DNA of 64,000 bases, taken from positions 310,001 through 374,000 of the forward strand of contig NZ_QAYG01000004.1 of the NCBI RefSeq assembly GCF_003053845.1. Direction: 5' to 3'. A program made the translations under genes and the position numbers. Below the pieces are notes generated by a model. The model had not been told where the DNA came from. It worked only from the letters and a program-made list of their open reading frames with translations, and did no database searches. The DNA is from Breoghania corrubedonensis. GTDB taxonomy: Bacteria > Pseudomonadota > Alphaproteobacteria > Rhizobiales > Stappiaceae. Positions 1-7,562 of this stretch are shown here, piece after piece (positions within the stretch are counted from its first letter, which is position 1; each line of letters begins with the position of its first letter).

Positions 1-190
1 TTCCTTCCTGGGGTTGGGCGTCCAGCCGCCGATGACCTCGCTCGGCAACATGGTCGGCTACGGGCGCGAATACATCACCCGCGCCAGCTGGATCATGCTC
101 TCGCCGGCCCTTGTCATCGTGCTCACGACGCTCTCGATCTCGATGATCGGCGACTGGCTGCGCGACCGCCTCGACCCGACGCTGCAATAG
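1..190 (+). CDS. ABC transporter permease, Opp/Dpp type (3' end only)
   Basis: This is the last 62 codons of a gene that begins left of the window; the reading frame starts at base 2 and stops with TAG at 188-190. The translation has the typical C-terminus of a DppC/OppC-type peptide or opine transporter inner-membrane permease: an FLGLGVQPP stretch after the permease signature, a hydrophobic helix (SPALVIVLTTLSISMIG) and the closing GDWLRDRLDPTLQ. Such proteins form half of the membrane channel of a binding-protein-dependent importer. The substrate cannot be judged from this end. Two phosphodiesterase genes follow 99 bases downstream on the same strand, so the transporter may bring in a phosphodiester-containing compound; that link is inference. 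Confidence 0.85.
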   Translation, partial: SFLGLGVQPPMTSLGNMVGYGREYITRASWIMLSPALVIVLTTLSISMIGDWLRDRLDPTLQ

Positions 191-289
191 GCCCGACGCT
201 GCAACAGGGAGGACGCGGAGTGCCCCCCCATAGCCCCTTCCTCAACCTGAATCCCAACCCGAACTCTCCCCGCTAAAGGCAAGAAACAA

Positions 290-1048
290 ATGACGGAAAT
301 CGTCTCCCATCGCGGCGGCGCCTGGCTCTGGCCGGAAAACAGCCTGATCGCCTTCGAAAACACCACCAAGCTCGCTGTCGAGCAGGTGGAATTCGACGTC
401 CATCCAAGCCGCGACGGCCGGCTCGTCGTCATCCATGACGCCACCCTTGAGCGCACCACCAGCGGCGCGGGGCGCGTCTTCGACCACGACTGGGCCGATC
501 TCAGCCAGCTTGTCCTCAAGGGCGCGAACGGCGGCCGCATGCTGCTGCTCGACGAGGTCATCGAGATCTTCGCGCCGACCGCCATCAACCTGCGTCTGGA
601 ACTCAAGGCAGATGCCGACGGCACCCCCTATCCCGGCCTGCCGCAGAAGGTGGCTGAGACCCTGCAGCGCACCGGCATGACGGAGCGCACGGTGGCCACC
701 TCTTTCCAGCTAGGCACCGTCCTCGAGCTCGGCCGGGCGGGCCTCGGCGACAACCGCCTGTGGATCCTCGCGCCGAAGGTCATGACCGATATCGGCGGCA
801 TCGCCGGCGTCCTCGATCTGGCGCAAGCGCGCGGCATCACCCGGCTCGGCATCCGTCAGGACATGCTCACCGAGGCAAACCTCGCCGAAGGCCGTGCGCG
901 CGGCTTCCATATCGGCTGCTGGGCCTGCAACGATCCGGCCATCATGCGGCGCATGTTCGATCTCGACGTCGCCGTCTTCACCACCGACCGGCCCGACCTC
1001 GCCCTCGCCATCCGCGCCGAGATGAACGACGAAGGAGCTGCTGCATGA
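290..1048 (+). CDS. Glycerophosphodiester phosphodiesterase family protein (first of a tandem pair)
   Basis: A 252-residue cytoplasmic-type GDPD barrel without a signal peptide. Family marks are visible: HRGG at residues 6-9, PENS shortly after, EFDVH (metal-binding Glu/Asp) near residue 34, VIHDATLERTT (catalytic His) near residue 48, and LELK in the middle strand. The family hydrolyses glycerophosphodiesters to glycerol-3-phosphate and an alcohol. The ATG at 290 follows a purine-rich stretch (aaaggcaagaaac). The stop overlaps the next gene's start (ATGA), so the two are translationally coupled. The neighbouring Opp/Dpp-like transporter suggests use of imported phosphodiesters. Substrate specificity is unknown. 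Confidence 0.9.
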   Translation: MTEIVSHRGGAWLWPENSLIAFENTTKLAVEQVEFDVHPSRDGRLVVIHDATLERTTSGAGRVFDHDWADLSQLVLKGANGGRMLLLDEVIEIFAPTAINLRLELKADADGTPYPGLPQKVAETLQRTGMTERTVATSFQLGTVLELGRAGLGDNRLWILAPKVMTDIGGIAGVLDLAQARGITRLGIRQDMLTEANLAEGRARGFHIGCWACNDPAIMRRMFDLDVAVFTTDRPDLALAIRAEMNDEGAAA

Positions 1049-1773
1049 GCATGATCATCGGCCATCGCGGCGCGCGTAACCTGTGGCCCGAAAACAGCCT
1101 CACGGGCTTCCGAAACCTGCTGGATTTCCCCGTCGAGGGCGTAGAGTTCGACGTTCACCTGACGAAGGCCGGCGAGGTTCTGGTCATCCACGATCCGACA
1201 TTGGAGCGGACCACCGACGGCACCGGCCGCGTCGCCGATCTCAGCCCCGGTGCCCATCACTCGGTGGTATTGAAGGGCTCCGACGGTGACACCATCCCCA
1301 CCCTCGACGAGGTTCTGGAAATCTTCGCCGCGACCGATCACGAGATCCACCTGGAACTGAAGACCGACGCCGACAACCTGCCCTATGCCGGCGGGCTGGA
1401 GGAACGCGTCCTGGAAGCCATCGACCGCCATGGCGTCGCCGCGCGCACGGTGGTGACGAGCTTTTCCCATGACGTGCTCGCCCGGTTGAAGGAACTGCGC
1501 CCCGATCAGCGCCGCCTTGCCTCCATGCACCTGCCGGAGGCAGAGCGGCTGGGGCTGGAACCGGGATTGAGGATGCTTCTGGACCTTGCCGACATCATCG
1601 CCATCGAGAAGACGCTTCTTTCCGACAACTGGGCGACGATCATGGCACTGGTGCCCGCCGACCGTCTCGGCGTGTGGACGCCCAACGACGAGGACGAACT
1701 CGCCGGCTGGCTGTCCCGCCCGTTGCGCCAGGTGACGACGGACCGCCCGGATCTGGCGCTGAAACGGCGGTAG
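1045..1773 (+). CDS. Glycerophosphodiester phosphodiesterase family protein (second of a tandem pair)
   Basis: A 242-residue paralogue of the gene immediately upstream, sharing the same motifs in order: HRGARNLWPENS, VEFDVHLTKAG, VIHDPTLERTTDGTGRV, and LELK near residue 105. An in-frame open stretch continues upstream of 1045. The ATG there is preferred because it forms the four-base ATGA overlap with the previous stop and puts HRGA at the expected position. The pair probably arose by tandem duplication and then diverged. It is the last gene of this plus-strand cluster; a repeat-rich intergenic stretch follows. Confidence 0.88.
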   Translation: MSMIIGHRGARNLWPENSLTGFRNLLDFPVEGVEFDVHLTKAGEVLVIHDPTLERTTDGTGRVADLSPGAHHSVVLKGSDGDTIPTLDEVLEIFAATDHEIHLELKTDADNLPYAGGLEERVLEAIDRHGVAARTVVTSFSHDVLARLKELRPDQRRLASMHLPEAERLGLEPGLRMLLDLADIIAIEKTLLSDNWATIMALVPADRLGVWTPNDEDELAGWLSRPLRQVTTDRPDLALKRR

Positions 1774-2010
1774 GACGACGCCTGCTTGCCCGCGAACCGA
1801 CGCGGTTTCTCTCTCGTCAAGAGACAAGTGGCGCGTTTGCCGGAAAACGCGCCCCGTATCCCGTGCGGATCGATCACGGCATGGATCCCGGCTCGCAGGC
1901 CGGGATGACGCTGGAGGGAGTGGTGCAAAAAGACTGGCGTCGTAAGAATGGCGTTAGGCTTTCGCAGCAGGCTCCTTGCCTTTACTCACGCTTCTCGCTC
2001 AAGCCCCTCC

Positions 2011-2107
2011 GCGTCATTGCCCGGCGAAGTCCGGGCAATCCATTGCGGGCACGGTATGCATGGCGAGCGCTGGATCACCCGGACTTCGCCGGGTGATGAC
2101 GACGGAG
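2011..2107. repeat. Dispersed palindromic intergenic repeat, copy 1 (complete two-arm form)
   Basis: Two inverted arms flank a short spacer. The left arm has CCCGGCGAAGTCCGGGC and the right arm has CACCCGGACTTCGCCGGGTG, each itself a hairpin, and the outer parts (TCATTGCCCGG.../...CCGGGTGATGA) pair with each other. The same core returns at 16601-16652 and 41718-41823, always between genes. The rest of the 380-base gap (1774-2153) shows no coding signal; 1883-1915 has another short palindrome (ATCCCGGCTCGCAGGCCGGGATGACG). Confidence 0.75.
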
Positions 2108-2153
2108 AGTTCGCAGGGAAATCTCCGGGGATCATCTGCGGACCGCCCCGCCC

Positions 2154-2810
2154 TTACCCCTTCAGCCGATACGGCTCGTCAGCCTCCAGATACGCCTCTT
2201 CTTCCGGCGAAAGGTCCACCTTCTCCACGCCCGTCACCATCGGCCGCAAGTGCTCGAAGAAGTGGCCGACGGTGAGCAGGTACACGTGCAGCACCACAAA
2301 GGACGCGATCAGGTAGCCGGAAATCAGGTGTGCGTTGGCGATCAGCTCCAGCTTCCATGAGGCATCGGCCGTGCCCGGCTGCCAGAAATTGTAGGTGAGA
2401 TAGGCGATGCCGCTCACCCACATGAGCGGGAACAGCACCAGCTTCAGCGAAAGATAGGCCAGCACCTGCAACGGATTGTGCTTGCGCCAGTAGCCCTTGT
2501 GATAGGGCGCCGGCTCGCACTTGAAGACGCCGTAGCCGTAGAACCGTACCATCTTCCACAGGCCTTCGAGCCGAGGGACATAGTGCTTCCACGTCCCCGT
2601 CGTCAGGTGCCAGAAGATCGCGAAGACCCACAGCACCATCAGCGCCACCGCGGCGATGGTGTGCAGCGTCACCGCCTGCCCGAAATACAGAAGATGATGC
2701 ATCCCGTGCAGCCCCAGCCCCGTGAACATCAGCACGAAAATCAGCAGCGCCTGCGCCCAGTGCCAGAACCGCTCGAAGCGCGTGTAGATGTTGACCAGCC
2801 GCTCAGCCAT
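2154..2810 (-). CDS. Membrane cytochrome b (b561/thiosulfate reductase cytochrome b type)
   Basis: A 218-residue integral membrane protein with about four transmembrane helices: residues ~15-36 (ALLIFVLMFTGLGLHG), ~48-68 (HTIAAVALMVLWVFAIFWH), ~118-138 and ~160-182. Candidate haem-ligand histidines lie in these helices (HWAQALL, GLHGMHH, FWHL, HLISGYL, VVLHVYLL). This matches di-haem cytochrome b subunits that pass quinol electrons to periplasmic c-type cytochromes. Its start lies 8 bases inside the end of the octaheme cytochrome gene, so the two are translationally coupled, and it most likely is the quinol-linked electron donor to that protein. The C-terminal ~35 residues are acidic and probably cytoplasmic. 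Confidence 0.85.
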   Translation of the reverse strand: MAERLVNIYTRFERFWHWAQALLIFVLMFTGLGLHGMHHLLYFGQAVTLHTIAAVALMVLWVFAIFWHLTTGTWKHYVPRLEGLWKMVRFYGYGVFKCEPAPYHKGYWRKHNPLQVLAYLSLKLVLFPLMWVSGIAYLTYNFWQPGTADASWKLELIANAHLISGYLIASFVVLHVYLLTVGHFFEHLRPMVTGVEKVDLSPEEEAYLEADEPYRLKG

Positions 2811-4536
2811 GGTTCGTCCTCCTCCCGCAGCGGATCATCCTGACGCCCATGTGTCCCAGAACCCCGGCGATCGAGAACAGCAGGATCGCAAGCCCGATCC
2901 TGTTGGCCATCGACATCGGATCGCTGCCGGGAATGTAGATACCGGCGACACCCGCAAGCCGGCCGCCCGGCGAATGGCACTCGCCGCACTTCACCGCGTC
3001 CTTCGCGGGCGCCACCATGTGCGTGATCGGCCAGTACATGTGCGTGTCGACGAAGCCGAACTCGCCCGAATAGGGCGCGCCCACATAATCCATCGCCGCC
3101 TTGATCGACTTCGCCCAGTCGAAATTTGTCCAGAAGGCGCTCGCCGTCTCCGGCCCGTAGACGTGGTTGTAGACGAGGTGGTTGAGCTTGGCGTCATAGG
3201 CCTGCCGCCCCTCCATCCGCTTGAAAGGCCAGATGCGGGCATTCGGGTCGTTGGCCGAACCGGCGATGGAGTTGATCTCCACCACCTTCGTCGGATCGAT
3301 CACGTCGGAGGCCAGCGTGTAGCTGACCTCGCCGTTGAACCAGGCGTAATAGGGCACGACGTTCTCGCCCCATTTGAAGTCGCCCTTGGTGGAGAGATAC
3401 GTGTGCAGCCGCTTGCCGTCAGACTGGACGAACTCTTCCTCGTGATAGGGCTTGCCGTCTTTCAGCTTGCCCGCGCTCGACCAGTCCCAGAAGGTCTTGG
3501 TGGCGACCCCACCGCGCGCGAATTCCGGAATGTGACAGGTCTGGCAGGCCACGCGGTCGGTGTGGTCGTTGAGCTTCGCCGCGATCAGCGATGAGCCCTT
3601 ATGCGGCGTCGTGCCATGACAGGATTCGCAGGTCGCCGCATCGCGCGGCGCGCCGGGTCGCCCGCCCGTGCCCTTGGTGTCCTTGGCCGCGACGTCGTAG
3701 CGGCTGCCCGCCGTCTTGTGGCCGTGGGTGACGTGGCAGGTGGAGCAGGTGAAATCGCCCCCCTCCTTCGACATGTGAACGTCGACGGAGTGATCCGGAT
3801 CGATCAGCACGGAGGAGAGATCGCCGTGCTTCACGTTGTCCCCGCCGCCGCCGTAGAAATGGCACTGGCCGCAATTCTCCCGACCCGGCAGCCTCACGCT
3901 CTGCGCCGCCGTGGCGAGGTCGATCGGCACGGCCGTCTCGCCCGTGATCGTCTTGGCGCCCTCCTTCAAGGGAGCGACCGCCGGGTCGCCCGCCTGATTG
4001 TCGAGCTTGGCGTAGGTGCCCTTGTCGGCATGACAGGCGAGACAATCGACCGCCGTCTCGTCGTTGGGCGGCGGCTCCTTCATGTTGTCCCAGCCGTAGC
4101 CCGCATGGCAACTCGTGCAGCGCGGCTCGTTGGCGGCGACATTGCCGCAAAAGGCGTTGATGACGTTGCGCTTGCCGAGTTGCTGACCGGTGCCGGGATG
4201 CGCGGTGTCCCACGTCCAGTGGAGCGAATCCATCACATGGCGCGAGGCTTCCGTATGGCATTTCAGGCAGGCCCTTGTGACCTCCCGCCCGCTTGCGAAC
4301 GGCTGCTTCAGGATCTGGAAGGTCGAATGATCCGCGGTGCTGTCGGAAGCCTTGACGGGCGCCTTGCTGCCCACCGGTTCCTGCGCACCGGCCGCCGCGC
4401 TCAACACGATCGCGAGACAGAACACCAGAGCCGTCGCCAACGGCAGGAATGTAAGGCCTTGCGGATACCGCGCGACCTTGTCCCGGGCCTGCGTCGACGG
4501 GCGTGGGGGAAACAACGGGGGCTTTTCATATTTCAT
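2803..4536 (-). CDS. Octaheme c-type cytochrome, tetrathionate reductase (OTR) family
   Basis: A 577-residue exported multihaem protein. Eight CXXCH sites are present in order: CLKCH, CTSCH, CLACH, CGQCH, CSTCH, CESCH, CQTCH and CGECH. The stretch after the first haem (VMDSLHWTWDTAHPG, then GKRNVINAFC and CTSCHAGYGWD) is typical of the octaheme tetrathionate reductase family. An N-terminal hydrophobic helix (FLPLATALVFCLAIVLSAAA) acts as signal or anchor, and a C-terminal helix (RIGLAILLFSIAGVLGHMG) adds a second anchor, making it longer than the soluble Shewanella enzyme (family knowledge). The ATG at 4536 puts a basic stretch before the helix. Purified OTR reduces tetrathionate, nitrite and hydroxylamine; the physiological substrate here is unknown. 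It probably takes electrons from the overlapping cytochrome b. Confidence 0.88.
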   Translation of the reverse strand: MKYEKPPLFPPRPSTQARDKVARYPQGLTFLPLATALVFCLAIVLSAAAGAQEPVGSKAPVKASDSTADHSTFQILKQPFASGREVTRACLKCHTEASRHVMDSLHWTWDTAHPGTGQQLGKRNVINAFCGNVAANEPRCTSCHAGYGWDNMKEPPPNDETAVDCLACHADKGTYAKLDNQAGDPAVAPLKEGAKTITGETAVPIDLATAAQSVRLPGRENCGQCHFYGGGGDNVKHGDLSSVLIDPDHSVDVHMSKEGGDFTCSTCHVTHGHKTAGSRYDVAAKDTKGTGGRPGAPRDAATCESCHGTTPHKGSSLIAAKLNDHTDRVACQTCHIPEFARGGVATKTFWDWSSAGKLKDGKPYHEEEFVQSDGKRLHTYLSTKGDFKWGENVVPYYAWFNGEVSYTLASDVIDPTKVVEINSIAGSANDPNARIWPFKRMEGRQAYDAKLNHLVYNHVYGPETASAFWTNFDWAKSIKAAMDYVGAPYSGEFGFVDTHMYWPITHMVAPAKDAVKCGECHSPGGRLAGVAGIYIPGSDPMSMANRIGLAILLFSIAGVLGHMGVRMIRCGRRTNHG

Positions 4537-4685
4537 CTGCGATACACCGTCCTGTCGGCCAATCGGACGACGCCGCCCCACGCGCGGTTCCTCACCGGCG
4601 GTGCGCGTCCGTCTCGACGGGCTTTGTGAAATCGGCCTGGCGCGGCGCCCCTGCGCATTCGGCAAGGGCCGAGGTTCGCCGGCGC

Positions 4686-4931
4686 TCAGTCGGGCACGTC
4701 ACCCGGCGCGGGCTCCACAACGGAAACCGGATCACTGGCAGGAAAGGTCTCCCGCAGCGCCTCGTCGAGATTTGCCTGGGCCTGCGCACATCGAGCGACG
4801 CGCGCCTTCGTTTCGGCACAGGCCAGGTTTTCGACGCGCACGAGCCCCATTGACCGGCGCTCCCGTACATCGCGCGGCGCAGTTCCGGTATGACCCGGAT
4901 TGCCCGTCCCGTGCTCCACTGTGGTGTTCAT
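4686..4931 (-). CDS. Small protein with an ETFPASDPV motif
   Basis: An 81-residue soluble protein with no signal peptide. Its C-terminal half carries LDEALRETFPASDPVSVVEP, a motif I recognise from many short uncharacterised proteobacterial proteins. The ATG at 4931 is chosen because it sits behind a strong ribosome-binding site (GGGGAGGAAG, seven bases upstream); the open frame runs further upstream without a site. A near-consensus FNR box lies 102 bases upstream. The octaheme cytochrome gene begins 149 bases downstream on the same strand with no obvious terminator between, so this gene may lead the octaheme operon. Function unknown. Confidence 0.75.
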   Translation of the reverse strand: MNTTVEHGTGNPGHTGTAPRDVRERRSMGLVRVENLACAETKARVARCAQAQANLDEALRETFPASDPVSVVEPAPGDVPD

Positions 4932-5032
4932 GATGCTTCCTCCCCGGAATTGCGCATACGACAGGTGCTCCTCCCGGGAAAAGACTTCCCGCCACCTTTT
5001 TGTGAGAAGACCACATGCGTCAGCGCAGCGCA

Positions 5033-5046
5033 TTGAACATTATCAA
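5033..5046 (-). promoter_or_regulatory. FNR-type operator, TTGAACATTATCAA
   Basis: The 14-mer matches nine of the ten fixed bases of the FNR/Anr consensus (TTGAT-N4-ATCAA). It lies between the Crp/Fnr regulator gene (stop at 5124) and the minus-strand small-protein gene (start at 4931), about 100 bases upstream of that start, a position suitable for activation of the small protein, octaheme cytochrome and cytochrome b unit. The regulator next door has the FNR-type recognition helix. The match is seen in the sequence; its use is inferred. Confidence 0.6.
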
Positions 5047-5123
5047 TGCTACCGGAGAGATAAGAACATTGCGCCACAAAAAGAATGTATTCGCGCGGCG
5101 GACGCACGGGAAACGCACATCCG

Positions 5124-5828
5124 TTACATGCCGACAAGCCGCCGCAGGTTGGGCGTATCGCAGAGAAACTGGTTGGGCCTCGGCTCGGAAATGAAGCCCT
5201 TGCGCTTCAGTTCCGCCATGGTGCGGCTCGCGGTCTCCGTCGTCAGCCCCAGCAGCGCGCCAAGATCCTCGCGGCTGAAGAGCTCACAGCGCTCGTCGTC
5301 TTCCTTTTCGGAAAGCCACAGCAGCAGCCGCACCACCCGGTCACGGGCCGAGCCGGTGGAGAATTCGGTAATCCAGCGATCCGCGGTCCCCACCGCGTGG
5401 TGCCAGCGCGTCATCAGTTCGTTGAAGAGCCGGCTGTTGGCATGCGAGAGCGTACGCACCACATCGACCGGCAGCCGGCAGACTTCGGTATCGCGCAAGG
5501 CGGTCGCGGTGTGGGGGTATTCCTCGTCGATCATCGCCTCCAGGCCGAACAGGTCGGTCTTGCGCAGGAGGCGGACGATGCGGGCGGTGCCGTCCGGCAG
5601 ATATTGCGTCAGCTTGACGAGCCCGCTGCGGATTGTGAACAGCGTCGCGGCCTGATCGCCCGTGTCGTAGATGCGCGCGCCGGCCCGATAGGTGATCTGA
5701 TCGATCGGCCGGTGAAGGTGCGAAAAGTCCTCCTCCGTCAATCCGGAAAACAACACCGCATCGCGGATGACGCAATGCCGGCAATCCGCCACCCCTGTCC
5801 AGGCTTCCCCGACCTCTACCCGCTTCAC
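5124..5828 (-). CDS. Crp/Fnr family transcriptional regulator with FNR-type DNA recognition
   Basis: A 234-residue regulator. The N-terminal cyclic-nucleotide-binding-like barrel spans about residues 25-140 and the C-terminal winged helix about 155-230. The recognition helix reads LTTETASRTMAEL; the E-xx-SR pattern is the one that reads TTGAT half sites in FNR. The N-terminus has CRHC (Cys16, Cys19) and one further Cys at about 117, fewer than the four cluster ligands of E. coli FNR, so oxygen sensing by an iron-sulfur cluster is uncertain. The gene starts 39 bases after cydC on the same strand, and FNR-like sites occur nearby (5033-5046, and a weaker one before cydA). It probably controls this respiratory cluster. 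Confidence 0.85.
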   Translation of the reverse strand: MKRVEVGEAWTGVADCRHCVIRDAVLFSGLTEEDFSHLHRPIDQITYRAGARIYDTGDQAATLFTIRSGLVKLTQYLPDGTARIVRLLRKTDLFGLEAMIDEEYPHTATALRDTEVCRLPVDVVRTLSHANSRLFNELMTRWHHAVGTADRWITEFSTGSARDRVVRLLLWLSEKEDDERCELFSREDLGALLGLTTETASRTMAELKRKGFISEPRPNQFLCDTPNLRRLVGM

Positions 5829-5867
5829 CGTCTGTCCCCCTCCGGCGGCTCACCCGCATGCCGCCAC

Positions 5868-7562
5868 CTACGTTCGCCGAAAGACCTCGCCCGGAGCACC
5901 CCGCTCAACGATCCGCCCCGCTTCCAGCACGATGACCTCGTCCATCAGCTCAAGACAGGCGTGACTGTGGGTGATGAGAAGCACCCCGCGCTCGCGCGTC
6001 GCCTCCAGCACACCCTCAAGTACTCTTTCCTCGGTCTCCGGGTCCAGTCCTTCCGTCGGTTCGTCGAGAATGAGGAAGGGCGCATCCTTCAGCAAAGCGC
6101 GCGCAAGCCCGAGCCGCCGCCCCTGACCGCCGGACACCTTGGCCCCGTGCGCGCCCACATAGGTATCGAAACCGTCGGGCTGTTCCTTGATAAAATCGAG
6201 AATACCCGCAAGGGCGCAGGCCTGATCTATCCGGCCCCGGGAAACGGCAGGGTCCGCCAGACGAAGATTGTCATCGATGGTCGTCGAAAACAAGTGATCC
6301 GACTGCGCCAGAACCGCGAACCGCCGCCGCAGCGCCTCTGGTTCGAAGCGTTCCACCGGTTGCCCGGCGAACCCGATTTTCCCTTCGCTTGCGGCACGAT
6401 AACGCAGGGCGAGCGAGACGAGGCTGGACTTGCCCGATCCACTCGGTCCGACGATCGCGATCCGCTTGCCCGGTCGAAGCGTGAAGCTGACATCGCTGAG
6501 CGCCGCAGCCCCCGCCCCCGGATAGGTGAAGCCGACATTTTCGAAGGTCAGAGCCCCGGTTTCCGGCACGCTTTCGGGCATGGCGACAGCCGGCACCGGG
6601 GGGGCCCGGTCGGCAAGCGAGAAGATCCGCCGGGCCGAGGCGAGGAACCCGGGAAGCGTCTGCATAGCGACGGGCAGCGGTCCCACCACTTCGAACAACG
6701 CCAGCCCCATCAGCGCCAGCATGACAAGATCGGGCCCGCCAAGCGTGCCCGCGGCAATCTGCGGTCCGCCGATGGCGATCACCGCAACCAGCGCCAGGTT
6801 CGCGCAAAGCCCGACGCCTGCCGACGCGAGACCCGCAAGGCTCGCGACCTTGCGTTCGTCATCGATCAGCGCGTCGCTCGTCTCCAGCACGGCGGCGCGG
6901 TGGCGATGACCGGGATCGTAGATGTCGAGTTCGGCGCGCGCCTCCAGATGCTCCACCAGCAGCGCGTTGAGATCGGAGGAATTGGCGGTCACCCGGCGCG
7001 CGGATGGCGCGCTCAGCCGGCCGACGAGAAGCGGCAGAACAAGGCCGGCGGCAAAGGCCAGCACCGCAAGGGCCATGGCGATGGCCGCGTCGTGAAAGGC
7101 GGCATAGGCGATGCCGATGCCGATCACGATGACCGCGACCACCATGGGCTGGAGAATGCGCAGGAAGGCGAATTCCAGCCGGTCGATATCGCCGCGCAGC
7201 CGTGTCATCAGATCGCCGCTGCGTTCGTCCTCCAGCGCGGCGGGCGCCAGCGGTTCCAGCCGGCCGAAGAGCCAGGGCCTGAGGCTCGCGACAAACTTCA
7301 GCGTCGCCTCGTGCCCCACCAGTCGCTCCACATAGCGCCCGCCTGTGCGCACGATGGCGAAGGCGCGGATCATCGCGGCCGGCGTGAAGTAGTTCATGGA
7401 GACGCCTGCAAGGCCCGCCGCCGCCATCGCGGTGATGAACCAGCCCGATGTCGCCATCAGCGCCACGTGGGCGAGTGTCGCCAGCGCGGCAAGCGCGATG
7501 GAAAGCGCCATCCAGCCGGCCTGCGGCCGCATCAGCCGGAGAACCCGAAGAAAGTCCTTCAC
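5868..7562 (-). CDS. cydC: CydC, subunit of the cytochrome bd assembly ABC exporter
   Basis: A 564-residue fused membrane/ATPase half-transporter. Roughly six helices occupy residues 1-300, and the ATP-binding domain follows with Walker A GPSGSGKSS, signature VSGGQGRRLG and Walker B FLILDEPTEGLD. CydDC exports reductant thiols (cysteine and glutathione in E. coli) needed for haem insertion into cytochrome bd. The start ATG overlaps the last codon of the upstream ABC gene by four bases. The FNR-type regulator follows 39 bases downstream, so the transcript probably runs on into it. Identity as CydC rather than CydD rests on its position second in the pair and on the N-terminal sequence (LRLMRPQAGWMALSIALAAL... 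then SGWFITAMAAAG). Confidence 0.92.
   Translation of the reverse strand: MKDFLRVLRLMRPQAGWMALSIALAALATLAHVALMATSGWFITAMAAAGLAGVSMNYFTPAAMIRAFAIVRTGGRYVERLVGHEATLKFVASLRPWLFGRLEPLAPAALEDERSGDLMTRLRGDIDRLEFAFLRILQPMVVAVIVIGIGIAYAAFHDAAIAMALAVLAFAAGLVLPLLVGRLSAPSARRVTANSSDLNALLVEHLEARAELDIYDPGHRHRAAVLETSDALIDDERKVASLAGLASAGVGLCANLALVAVIAIGGPQIAAGTLGGPDLVMLALMGLALFEVVGPLPVAMQTLPGFLASARRIFSLADRAPPVPAVAMPESVPETGALTFENVGFTYPGAGAAALSDVSFTLRPGKRIAIVGPSGSGKSSLVSLALRYRAASEGKIGFAGQPVERFEPEALRRRFAVLAQSDHLFSTTIDDNLRLADPAVSRGRIDQACALAGILDFIKEQPDGFDTYVGAHGAKVSGGQGRRLGLARALLKDAPFLILDEPTEGLDPETEERVLEGVLEATRERGVLLITHSHACLELMDEVIVLEAGRIVERGAPGEVFRRT

Noticed and set aside
4537-4685. A separate FNR box directly before the octaheme gene.
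   Set aside because: No TTGAT/ATCAA pair at proper spacing is present there; the only good site is at 5033-5046.
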